NCBI GenBank assembly: GCA_910574455.1
Contig: CAJSYZ010000011.1
Span: forward strand, 3,084,941-3,148,940
Length of the DNA stretch: 64,000 bases
Source: Trichaptum fuscoviolaceum
Lineage: Eukaryota > Basidiomycota > Agaricomycetes > Hymenochaetales > Trichaptaceae
Direction: 5' to 3'
Shown here: positions 32,941 to 43,966 of the stretch, piece by piece
How positions within the stretch are numbered: the first letter of the stretch is position 1
Layout of the letters: the number at the start of each line of letters is the position of its first letter
Position numbers and translations under genes: made by a program
Notes under the pieces: generated by a model
Seen by the model: only the letters and a program-made list of their open reading frames with translations
The model's database searches: none
Told to the model about the DNA's origin: nothing

Positions 32941-35523
32941 ATGAAGGCATATCAAGGACCCGCACGCCAGCTGGTCCTGGCTTTCGATATAGGCACAACA
33001 TTCAGTGGTATCTCCTATTGTCTACTTGAGCCTGGGCAAGAGCCAAAAGTGTGCAGTGTTTCTAGGTAAGTTATCTGCACAATAAATGTTTTGTGTGCCT
33101 TACTATTCCCTTGAAGGTACCCTGGTCAAGAGCATGTCTCTGGCTCTTGTAAAATCCCGACAGTTTTATGCTACGATGGGCAGGGTCGTATGTGTGCTGC
33201 TGGTGCCGAAGCTTTTCTACCAAAAAGTTCTGAACTCGTAGAAGATGGTGAATGGAACAGGGTGGAGTGGTATTATGCTTTATTTCTGCCGCAGTCGCTA
33301 GTGTAAGGCTAACAACCACTACAGGTTCAAGCTTAGACTACGCCCTCAATCAATGCCACTCGACTTACAGAAATCCACTCTACCACCTCTTCCCTCTGGA
33401 AAGACGCTAGTACAGATATTTGGCGACTTCTTGTCGTATTTGCAGTCTTGCGCCGAGATGTTTTTATTGAATACTTACGCCACCTTATCGGAAGATTGGG
33501 ACAACTTACGGGAAAGAGCTGAATTTGTGCTTTGCCACCCTAATGGCTGGGAAGGAGTGCAACAGGCCATGATGAGACAGGCGGCGATATCAGCGAAGCT
33601 TGTTCCTAATACACCCGAAGGCAGATCACGAGTGAAGTTCGTCACGGAGGGTGAAGCAAGTTTACATTGTTGTTTGCACACGAGCTCTGTGGATGTGGTG
33701 AGTCCTGTGACCGAATTGCAAAGGAAGGCTGAGACCAAGTGCATTTTGTCTTTCCAAAGAAAGGTCCGGAGAGTTCCTTCATCATAGCCGATCTGGGAGG
33801 GGGTACCCTCGATTTCGGCGCGTATAAAGTACTAGAATCGGAGCCATTGAGGGTGGAAGAAGTGTCTTCTCCCCGATGTGAGTGCACCTGACGAACAGAA
33901 GAAACAACTGTTAATCCGAATACAAAGGCGGTTTGCATGGGTCGACCATGGTTACACTGAGAGCTAGGGTCTATCTTAAAGGCAAGCATTCGGTTTCATC
34001 CTATGCATCTGTTTCAAACTTATTGTTTTTAGACAAGCTTCGCGACTCACGTTATGGCGCTGATGAACATATTCAGCAAATAGCAGAGCGATTCGACGAA
34101 ACTGCGAAGAAGACCTTCAAGGGTCCCGATGACCTCTGTGTAATAACATTCGGTTCTCTTGCGGACAAAGACCTAGCATACGGAATTAGGTCTGGAAAAT
34201 TGAAGATAGATGGGTGGGCGTCCAGATCGACGTACATTTGATTGTAGCTTAAACTTTGTGGCTCGTCTACCTTTAGCGCAGACGTCGCAGGATTTTTCGA
34301 GCCATCCATTGAAGACGCTGCCTCAGCAATTTTAGAGCTTAGGTCTAGCTCATCATGCGAAATAACGGTTCGTTATGCTCATAGGGAATCTCCTTCGAGC
34401 TCATGCTGACTTGTGTCGACTTTACGTCTCTCCACAGAGAGCATACGCTGTCGGTGGATTCGCAACAAACCCCTATGTGATAGCGCAGCTCAAGAAACGC
34501 CTTGCGGATAATGGAGTTAGTTTGCACTGCCCAGACGATCAAGCGTGAGTAACCGGCTTCCATTACTTTGGTGTCTCATTGTTGATGTGCCTCCACCTCA
34601 GTGCAAAGGCGGCAGCGGATGGTGCAGTACTATTTTACATTGGTCAGTATGTACATTCCCGAATAGCAAGAATGACCTACGGCGTACCCGTCTTTTGGAA
34701 TCGCAACGACCCTCGTTTCTCTTCCCTCGCACGACCTCGAAAGATCATAGATCTACCGTCAGGTGGAAAGGTCATGTGTGGTGGGTTCTTCCCAATCTTG
34801 ATCCAGGTTCGTATGTGTTGTTGTAATGTGAAAGTATGGCTGTCTGTATTAATATACTCCCAGGGTACAACAGTGACTGAAGAGAAGGAATATCGATATA
34901 GCTTATATCAAGAGGGCGTCAACCGCGAGGGGAGTACCACAATTCAAATGGAGATCATTGCCTATAGAGGTCCCGGCACTCCTCCAGACTGGATGGATGA
35001 GCCCGAAACTAGACTCAAGTTCAGATTGATCATACTTTCTTGCCTGTCTGAAACCTGGCCATTCTCAGATCTGTTTACGAAGCTCTGTACAATCAAGTCT
35101 GACCTGTCGCTTCCGAAAGTCCACATAACCAGAAAGTTTCGAAAATCGTTCTGGAGGACGACCTGGGAAGTCGTGGTGATGTTCGGAGGGACGGAATTGC
35201 AGGCTCAAATCGCTTGGCGAGAGAATGTGGGTCTCTCATTTATCGTTTGTTCGGTTTCAGATTGATGGAATACGTACATATGTCGATGTTGATAGGGGGT
35301 TGAAAGACGGTAAGCAATACCGGTTTCTTAGACACGAGGCTGATTCTAAGTATTGCTCAACAGAAGTAATGCTGAGATTATCTATGAAGACATACCTCTT
35401 GACACACAGGAGGGACGAGATAAAACAAATCATTCGCAAGAATCATTGGTTCCAGCCAGAGACAGCACTAGCGTAGCGTTACTTCCCCGTTATAAAAGAG
35501 CAGGAGACCGCCAGGCTTTGTGA
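32941..35523 (+). pseudogene. Hsp70-like ATPase C, probably broken at one splice donor
   Basis: Exons: 32941-33065, 33117-33269, 33325-33697, 33760-33877, 33928-33981, 34033-34213, 34277-34367, 34438-34544, 34602-34806, 34864-35014, 35069-35226, 35296-35309 and 35364-35523. With these ends the frame is open for 629 residues, but exon 10 would end at a TC where A, B, D and E have GT (35015 onward reads TCAAGT where GTAAGT is expected). The nearest GT (35019) adds four bases, shifts the frame and meets a stop within a dozen codons, deleting the last 110 or so residues. Intron 5 starts GCAAGC. ATPase motifs are intact (LAFDIGTTFSGISYC, IADLGGGTLDFGAYKV, AYAVGGFATNPYV). Either a recent pseudogene or a truncated protein. 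Confidence 0.75.
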
Positions 35524-35903
35524 TTTCTTCCGCAATCATGTACTCCCATGTATTTTCCACCCAATTGTATTGATTTGAATACAGTATGACGATATTGCTC
35601 TACCTTTGTTTCGAGAATCAATATTCGGATGGTAGGTTTGGGCCAGACTTCTACATTCAAAGGGAATTCCATCAAGGTCCAAGGACTCCCAATCCAGCTG
35701 CTAGGCAACTCCTCGGCGGTAGAGCGAAGAATTGACCTTGCACTCAAATCCTTAGTTTCTTGCCCTTTGGAAGTTTTCAAGGCTATGACTTGTGAGAGAT
35801 GACTTCCGGTTGTTGAACGACAATCGCCATTGTGTAGAAAGCAAGCTCTTTGGATTTTGCTTTAAGTGCGGAAACCGCTAGCAGTTCATGGCGTTTTGAC
35901 AGG

Positions 35904-36343
35904 TTATGCAGTTTCTTGACGATCGTCGCGGACAACTTCAAAATCATCAGATGTTATAGATGAAGGAAGGCGCTTTTGTTAATAAGCTTACTTTCATCCC
36001 ACATCTTTCTAAGTTTCTCTTCGTCTTTCTCCTCTGAGTCTGCAGAGGTAGGTCTCCCTAGCGCGACTGCTCGCCAATCCACGTCAAGTTCTCTGCCATC
36101 CTTCACTGTTACCTCGTCACTATGTCCTTGTCCTCTGGACAGTCTCCAAGCCTTGATAAATTCTTCATCGTTCGTATACTCTTCAGCACGAAGGCGCGAG
36201 GCCAGACCTTCCAGTACGCTTATCCGGGCTTCTGCAGCCTTTCGGCGTTCTGCGTCAACTTTCCGCGTGCCCACGAGATGCAACGACAAAGAAGTAAGAG
36301 CTGTTGCATATATGACGTGCGGTAGGTGTCGAGGAAGAGGCAT
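35904..36343 (-). CDS. Small unrecognised protein with N-terminal hydrophobic helix
   Basis: Model: exons 36343-35992 and 35935-35904, 127 residues, one 56 bp intron. The start at 36343 gives MPLPRHLPHVIYATALTSLS, a hydrophobic stretch that could be a membrane anchor or mitochondrial leader. It is followed by an Arg/Glu/Ala-rich helix (DAERRKAAEARISVLEGLAS) likely to form a coiled coil, and a charged C-terminus. I do not recognise the family. Its layout resembles small fungal mitochondrial or ER proteins, an inference only. It lies between Hsp70-like C and the coiled-coil gene, transcribed against C. Confidence 0.6.
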
Positions 36344-36621
36344 TGTGAGGCAAACAGGAAAGCTTAGATTTTCGAACGGTTTCAGGAGAAAGGACAAGTG
36401 TGGGAAATTTGTTTGCTATAACTTCAAGTTGAAGGTGACTAGTACTCGCTCACGCTGAAGAAACGTTATTGTTCAATGTTGAGATACTATTTGCAACCTA
36501 GCAACAGACGAAGTGTAAAGGATAATGTTGAATGACCCAATGGAAAGAAATAGAAGCACTAAAACTTGAATACCTCCTCTGGACGTACATATAATTTGAG
36601 AGATACATTATGTTTGTACAT

Positions 36622-38209
36622 TCAATTCGAGGATAGCATGGCCAATATCTCATGCTCAAACACGATTGTTGCTTTCATCGTAATGACCTTATCAAGACCA
36701 CTTTTGGTAGGATTTCCCTGCTTCGGGGAGCTTGTGGATCGTATTAATCCGAGATCAGTCGTGCAAAGGACCTTTCCAGAAGAACTCCTCGCCTTCTGCC
36801 CTTGTGATCCTTGACTCTGCGCGATAGATGAGTCGAAGTCAGATCCTGGTGGAATGATAATGACCTCGTAGTCAGTCGACAGGACGGACTCCTTCGTCTT
36901 CATCGCAAGCTGGGCCGCTGAATGCCACAACCTGTTGACGTCATCTCCTAGTTTCTTCCGGCAAAGCTCAACTAGTTCGCTGGACCCAAGAGTGGCACCC
37001 GCACAATATAGGATTTTTGTGATTATCTCTACTGAAAATTCCGTGTGGTCACGATGCGCTCGGACATCTTCTTTCTGTCCAACGCGGAGGTACTTTGAGC
37101 ACAGGGCTCGCCAGCGTGAAGCAACGGCCTGGAGCTCTGTGGTGATTGTCAATCTACAAGGGACAGTTTCAATTTTAAAAAAACTGACCGTTCTCGTGAA
37201 TCAAATCATAAAGCTTCCAAAGATTGCTTGAAAAGGATCGGTTTGGCGATAATGGCCAATTCCGCAGAAAATCGCTTATCTGAGCCAACAGCGCTGCCTG
37301 AATAGCGAGCTGAAATAGGGTGGGATCCTCGTTGTTATCCATCGATTCGAGGTGCTGGCAGAGGGTGTGCGCAATAAAGGGCAATAAATCGTGATGGTAT
37401 TTCTTCACGCTCTCTGTCCTAATCTTGTCACCAGATACTCTTTTAAATTTGACCAACTCGTCGCATTTGGCTGCTACTCCCAAGACCTGTTGATTTAAGT
37501 CACTGACTAGATTGACAATTTCATCGCCAGGAATGTCATCGTACTTCGTCAAAAAGGACTCTGCGGTCCGCAATTCCACAGTACGGCTTTCGAGAAGTGC
37601 AGATTTCTGCTGAAGGTCATCCTCGAGCTTCCTGTTCCGTGCTGCAAGATCATTAATGTACTTGATCATTTCTGAACGCTCTACTTCCATCTGCTGGAAC
37701 TTGTCCCTGTAACCATCGAGTGCTTTTCGGTTTTCTGATAGCATTGCCTCTAAGTTTGTTGCATAATCGTGCAATTCACCTGCATCAGCTAGCTCAACTT
37801 CTCTTGCAGACGAGACAGCGCCATGTTCCTCCTCTGAGGCGGGGCTAGAGCCAGTTAAGACTTGAACGATACCGGATAATGAGAAGATGGACTTCGAATT
37901 GCTAGGAGGGTCTGTAAGTGGTTGAGAGCCAGAAGGACCGCGTCGAGATCGTTTCGGGTCCGTGATTTCGGTCTGAGCTCTCGTGGAATGTCGACTGGAT
38001 CGCTCGGGTTGTCGAGGGCCCTTCGGAGCTGCATCGGTCCTTAGGGATTCTCGAACTTCAGTGGCAGAAGAAGCTTCTCGTCCATGAGCAGATGACGCCG
38101 TTTGTCGATCGACGAATTCGAAGTCGACAGACATGCCTTCCTCCTCCTCGACAGCATTGCGTGTGGAAGATGTCCTGGATTGCAGCGCCTCAGACCTATG
38201 GTTCGACAT
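36622..38209 (-). CDS. Coiled-coil protein of unknown function
   Basis: Model: exons 38209-37189 and 37136-36622, 511 residues, one 52 bp GTCAGT...CAG intron. The first 130 residues are Ser/Arg/Pro-rich and probably disordered, with an acidic EEEEG patch. Residues about 145-235 form a heptad-rich coiled coil (YATNLEAMLSENRKALDGY, KYINDLAARNRKLEDDLQQ). The C-terminal half is helical with WRALCSKYLRVG and ends in a Ser/Lys-rich tail. No catalytic motif or known family was recognised. The gene is divergent from Hsp70-like D across 444 bp. Confidence 0.7.
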
Positions 38210-38653
38210 GAATTATGTGTTGCTTAACTCCTCTTTATCTACAAGTCAGAAACCTGGTATACACTTGCGAAGAAAACTGCTCACATTCGTTAAGGACGAG
38301 GCAGATTTGTTAGGAGCTGCGACCTGTAGCAAATGCTAAGTACGACGAAACCGAAGACAAAGTTATATTTGAGCACGTTATCCTTCTGAATCAAGCCACA
38401 CTGGCATGAGCAGCTGGGAGCAATTGCATCAAACTTTGATCAGGATCACTGGATTAGAGCAGCAAATTGAATACGATCATGAGGTACCTAGGCAACTAGC
38501 ATTGAGAGATGGCAGTGCACACCCGCTAAGACAGCGCAGCTCTCAGTCTTTAGCGGGCGGCAGATTCTCTCTGAACGAACATCCACTGAGGTTCAGTTAC
38601 AGCGGCCAGCTCAGTTAGATGTGCCAATCGACAATCATTGGAAACCGACCGAC

Positions 38654-41355
38654 ATGCCACAGCCATATCTAGGTTCATCACGGCGGCTTGTCATTGCCTT
38701 CGACGTTGGAACCACATTCAGTGGGAGTTCCTACTGTTTCCTAGAGCCAGGAGAAGTGCAGAAAATTTATAGTGTAACAAGGTGAGTCCAAGAGCGCGTC
38801 GTGCAACTCCGGTGCTCACTTCGACTTGAACCACGACATAGATTTCCGGGCCAGGAGCATACCGCGGGTTCGCCGAAAGTACCTTCAATATTATACTACG
38901 ACAAGGAAGGGAATGTTCGGGCTGCTGGTGCAGAAGTCAACATTGCCGAGAATGTCGAGAAGGCCGAGGATGAGGAATGGGTGAAGGCAGAATGGTGAGC
39001 AACAATATCCTATGAACTTCTCATACAATTCTCAGGAAACTCCGACTTGTAGGTATAAGCTACGATTACGCCCTAGATCTATGCCTGCAAGATTGTCGTT
39101 GAGCAACCTTCCCAAACTTCCTCCGGGCAAAGATGTAGTGCAGATCTTCGGTGACTTCATGTCCTATCTGATGTCTTGTACCGAGAAGTTCATGCAAGAA
39201 ACACACCCGAACCTAGTTAGCTCATGGCCGATGCTACGACAGAGGGCGGAGTTCGTTATCACACACCCGAACGGATGGCAGGGAACGCAACAAGCGAAGC
39301 TTCGGAAAGCCGCAATTCTTGGAAATCTCATCCCTAACACGGCGGAGGGCAAGGCGCGTGTCACATTCGTGTCCGAGGGCGAAGCGAGCTTGCATTATTG
39401 CATTGGGGAGGGTCTTGTTGGTCGAGTGAGTGCATATCATCATTCCACTCTTAGGATGCTTAATGAATGTACGATGCGAAGGAGGATCATGGGTTTCTCA
39501 TCGCTGACCTAGGAGGCGGTACCCTAGACTATAGCGCGTACAAAGTTGTAAGTAGCAGACCAATCCGAGTGACAGAAATCGCTACTGCAAGGTGTAAGTG
39601 TGATCCTTAGCCTTTATAGCCGTAATGCTAATCTTTGCCTATTAACTTCAGGCGAGCTAGAAGGATCATCATTCGTGACGCTGCGAGCGAAGGCCCTTTT
39701 GAAAGGTATGTCTCATTAAAAGGAATCGCTCAAATTATATTTGATACTTTTTTGCAGCTAAACTTCTTGGATCAAAGTATGATTCGGACGAACACATCGA
39801 ACAAATCGCTATGCGATTTGACGAATCTACAAAACGGACATTTCGTAGTGTTGATGAGATGTCTCTCATTCAATTCGGCTCTGTCAGTGACAGAGATGAT
39901 AAGTGTGGTATCCGAGCAGGCAAGCTGAAACTCTCCGGGTACGTTTTGCGATTTACATGCGACAATGCTTACTCTCTAATGTTTTCTTTGTCCTTTCTTC
40001 CTTGTTTGCAGCCAGGAAGTTGCAGAACTCTTTGAGCCTTCCATTAAAGCGACAATAGACGCTGTGAAAGCACAGATAGAAGAAGCTCCCCATCCTATCA
40101 ATGTAAGATGCCAGCCTCTGCTTCAAGTGTGTCGTGCAACTCACATATCGCAGGCTGTGTATCTTGTTGGTGGTTTTGCAGCGAGCCCATACCTGATTTC
40201 CACCCTTAAACAACGCCTGGCTAGCTCGGGCGTGACCGTCAGTGTACCGGATGCTCAAACGTGGGCAAAACCAGTCCCTACCTAACCCGCTGCTTGTTTA
40301 CTCGTTTTAACTGTAGATCAAAGGCAGTTGCGGACGGCGCAATCTCGTTTTATCTCGACGGACACGTTTCCTCTCGCGTAGCGCCTATTACCATCGGGGC
40401 TCCTAGTGGTGTCCCTTACAATGCCTTCGATCCAGACCACTTGCGACGAACGTCGCACCACCGTAAACTGCCCTCCGGAAAGGTCGTGATTACAGGAGGC
40501 TTTGAGGTTGTACTTGAAAAGGTAGTCTGCCTCAAAGGACTCAGCTCTAACAAGGGCGTACGCTAATTCGGGTTGGGTTGTCAGGGAACAACTGTATCAG
40601 AAGAGACCGAATTCAGGCGCCCATTCTTCGACGAAACGACCAGCTGGGAGACACTATCAAACTTATCCCTTGACATCATCGCGTATACAGGACCTGGGAA
40701 ACCACCCAAGTGGATTGATGAAGTTCCTGACCGCAGTAAGGTTTTTTTTTCAGTATCTACGCGATGCGGCTAACTCAATCTACCCACGCAGACTACTTTA
40801 AGACGCTATTCAAGGTTACTGCCGACACCTCTACGCTGGCACATCTAATGGAATATCATCGTGCACGAGACGGAACAATTTATTGGCGGTATGATTTCTC
40901 TCTAGTGATCAAATTTGGTGCGCCCGAACTACGAGCCCAGCTTCTTTGGTATGAAAACGTAAGTATTCTCCCTTGTCACCAGATCGGCCTCCGATTGACA
41001 CGTACTCCAGGGTATTGAACAACGGAGCCCAGCTCAGATTATCTACGAAGGTGAACATGAGCAGGCGGAAGTCGAAGAGCTAGATAGCCCCGAAGAGGAA
41101 GAGGAGCCGGAGGAAGAAGAACCCGATCTACTAGCCCGAGATACATTTGATCTTGCAGCTGATTTACAGCGTCGTGCATCGCTGGCTCCCTCTGGCTCTC
41201 AGCCAACTGCCCAGTCACTTCCAATTCCTTCATCCAACCTATCACGATCTTTGTCGACTTTATCAGCTTTATCTTCTCGTGGCAAGCGCGATTCAGAGGC
41301 TTGGAAACTGACTGAGCGACTTCCTGCGTATCCCGAAGATGAGTTTGCTCCTTGA
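38654..41355 (+). CDS. Hsp70-like ATPase D with long acidic tail
   Basis: Model: 12 exons, 38654-38781, 38842-38994, 39053-39425, 39482-39593, 39652-39705, 39758-39938, 40012-40102, 40154-40260, 40317-40521, 40585-40735, 40792-40958 and 41011-41355; 688 residues. Motifs: VIAFDVGTTFSGSSYC, LIADLGGGTLDYSAYKV and VYLVGGFAASPYL. The last intron of the family, after the 14-nt exon, is precisely missing: GIEQR runs straight into SPAQIIYEG. The copy also has an extra tail of about 85 residues, first acidic (SPEEEEEPEEEE) then Ser-rich. All phases agree and all introns are GT-AG. Role as for B, unknown beyond the ATPase fold. Confidence 0.88.
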
Positions 41356-41598
41356 CACGAACCTTTGATGTTCTTTTTACGGTGTATTCTTTCCTGGAAC
41401 AGGTACAGCTTCAATTTCATGCATTTATGTATGGACATAGTATATAACAAGGACTTCATTGTGGTACATGGGCGTTTTACAACATGTGGATTGCAGATAG
41501 AGCTGAACGTATGTATAATTATAAAATAAAAACACTCGTACAATATTTACGTTCGCTTGCGGTTTGTATTCTAATAAGAATATATCTCAGCTATTGAG

Positions 41599-43584
41599 CT
41601 ACCGATACCGCATGATATACACCTGTCCATTTATTAGGCCGAGGATGACAGCGCCTTGAGCCTGGTCAATGCCAATGTGCGAGACGGAGCTTAAGTCGAG
41701 GTCTGGTGGACGTTCCAAGGTCCGTACGTCCCCGCGTGCTGATACTGACTTGAAATCAGGTGCAGATCTATCAACGTCGACAGAAGGGAATGACACGAAA
41801 CGCAGACGTTTCTCGTCGCTCCCTGCATTGATGTATTCGAGCCATACAGCGCACCCGAAGTCAACGGCGATGAGTGGAATAACATGTATCTGGTCGGCTT
41901 CCTCCTCTCCTGCTACGTCTTGCTGGGCCTGGGGCTCTGCACCAGTGTCATTTGTCGCAGCAGCGTTGTTATTGGGATTATTCGGCTGAGCAGGCATAAT
42001 GATTTCATCGCCATCCAAAACTGCGCCGGGTGGCAAGTGAGGAAAACATACGATCTCAAATGGTTCGCTCAAATACCACCACCGGAGCTGATCGGCTTGC
42101 AAGGGAATACTAAAGTAATGTTGAGCAATTGTGAACAGATGGGTTCCTGGAGGGTATTCATGGGTGTCTCTGTCCTCCCCACCCTCGCCTTCCTCCGGGA
42201 CGCGATAGCTCAAAAGAATGATCGTACTGCTCTGCTTGCGGATGTTCTCCGCATTAGGCAGCGTTGGCCACCATTGGCGAACAAAGTGTGCACTATGTGA
42301 AACATATGCCTCATAGTCCGGATGGTTGTGAAGAAATGGTAACTCTACCGTCCTCGACGGTGGAATAAGATGCAGTGGTTTTGGTGGACAATCAGGTGAC
42401 TTCAGGGAGTCTAGGAGTGAAATTGGGTAGAAATACTGGAGAGCCTTCTCCTTTTCTTCTCCATGGATCACGACGTTTGCAGGGTCGTATCCAATGCAAG
42501 ACCATTCTCGAGGTGGATCTTGCCTAGCCTCCTATTATAAAATGTCAGACGTGTCCCTCTAGACTACGAAAGAAGGATAACTCACACAAGGTATTCCAGT
42601 ATCAATGAATGTATAGCAAGGTTTTGCCCAGTCTAAAAGCACATAAAGTCCAAGTCGTTGTGCTTCTTCCAGCCAAATATAAGCAGAGAGTAGTCGCCGC
42701 GAGGGGTCCAGGAGGTAGACGCTAATGACGTGCCCAGGGAAACAGAAGACCGATAATTTAGAGAACACCGGGGGTGAAGGTAACGCCCCGTTCTCCTCCG
42801 CAGGGAATGTCAATGCCATAAGCTGACAATCCGTTTCGCCGTGATTCCTAAGTAGGTTTATAGTCAGTATTTTTTTAGTAGAAAAGGAAGACTGGTGATC
42901 ATACCCATCGGGTTCCCTCTTCGCCATTGCGAAGTACACTATCCGCTCATCAAACTCAACACGGCATTTCCAGATTTCCCACTCTTCGCCCGATTGCCAC
43001 TCTGCAACGCATTCCGTGTCTGATACGTTCCAACACATGACCTTTCCTGACTTCGTACAACAGAGTGTATACTTGGATGTGATCGGCGATAACCAGACGA
43101 TGTCCTCGCTTTCAGGCGCTTGGATAATCTTTGGCTGGTCCGCTAGGTGTGGATCCGGGGAGTTCAAGTACCGGTGGATATGCTTTCCACGTTTGACGAC
43201 ACTAGATAATTGCGAGGTGTCTAGTTCCCAAAGTCTCTGAAAGCCATGCACAGGTAAAGGATGACAGATGTCCAGCATTTTCGCCGCGAGCCTCAACCAA
43301 ACCGTTCTGAACCGCGAGAACTCACGTAGTGAGCGACACGTCTATAAACCTGTCAGCCTAGATACAAGAACTATGTGGCGATGGCTTACCCCCGACAACG
43401 CTGTTACCTCTTCAACGTCTAAGTGTTCAATGACCGATAGCAGTACATCAGCAGGAAGCGTTTGAAATGAGTGCTGCGGTAGGTTCGGAAATGCTAGTTT
43501 TCGAATCGGATTTATATCCAACCTTTGCCGGGAGATAGCTGGATAGTTTCCAGACCGTTTATCATACAATGCGATGTCCGACAT
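41599..43584 (-). CDS. F-box protein
   Basis: Model: exons 43584-43390, 43341-42905, 42847-42586 and 42531-41599, 608 residues; the second intron is a multiple of three. The N-terminus carries the F-box: FQTLPADVLLSVIEHLDVEE followed by VTALSG and, across the intron, TCRSLREFSRFRTVWLRL. F-boxes bind Skp1 in SCF ubiquitin ligases. The rest resembles the beta-propeller-like C-terminal region usual in basidiomycete F-box proteins (SKYTLCCTKSGKVMCWNV, AVDFGCAVWLEYI, GLINGQVYIMRY). The substrate is unknown. The gene converges on Hsp70-like D and has its start 383 bp from the stop of E. Confidence 0.85.
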
Positions 43585-43966
43585 GAGGCTGGTAGAGACG
43601 GAAACTCGCTTTCGATGAGGGTTTAAGAAGGTGTATATCTTCTAGCACAACCAGTGGGGTTAAAGTATCTCTAGATGCCTGTTTCGAGCTCAACGACAGT
43701 CAAGGATGGTGTGGTGGTTGTGATGGTGGATACATAGAAGCAAGCCTGAGGCAAAGCAACTCCGGCGCATGTCAAGTTCCCACGACGGGCTGGACCCGAA
43801 CTGCCCGATGACCCGAGTGGGCTCAAAGGTGTATATTTTATATATCATTCTAAAGACCCACAGATGTCGGCGCATAGTAAATGATACGCGGTAATCAACA
43901 AACCCGGATTTTTAAAAAAATGGATGAGAAATAACTGATAACCAAAGCTACAATATGTAAACACCC

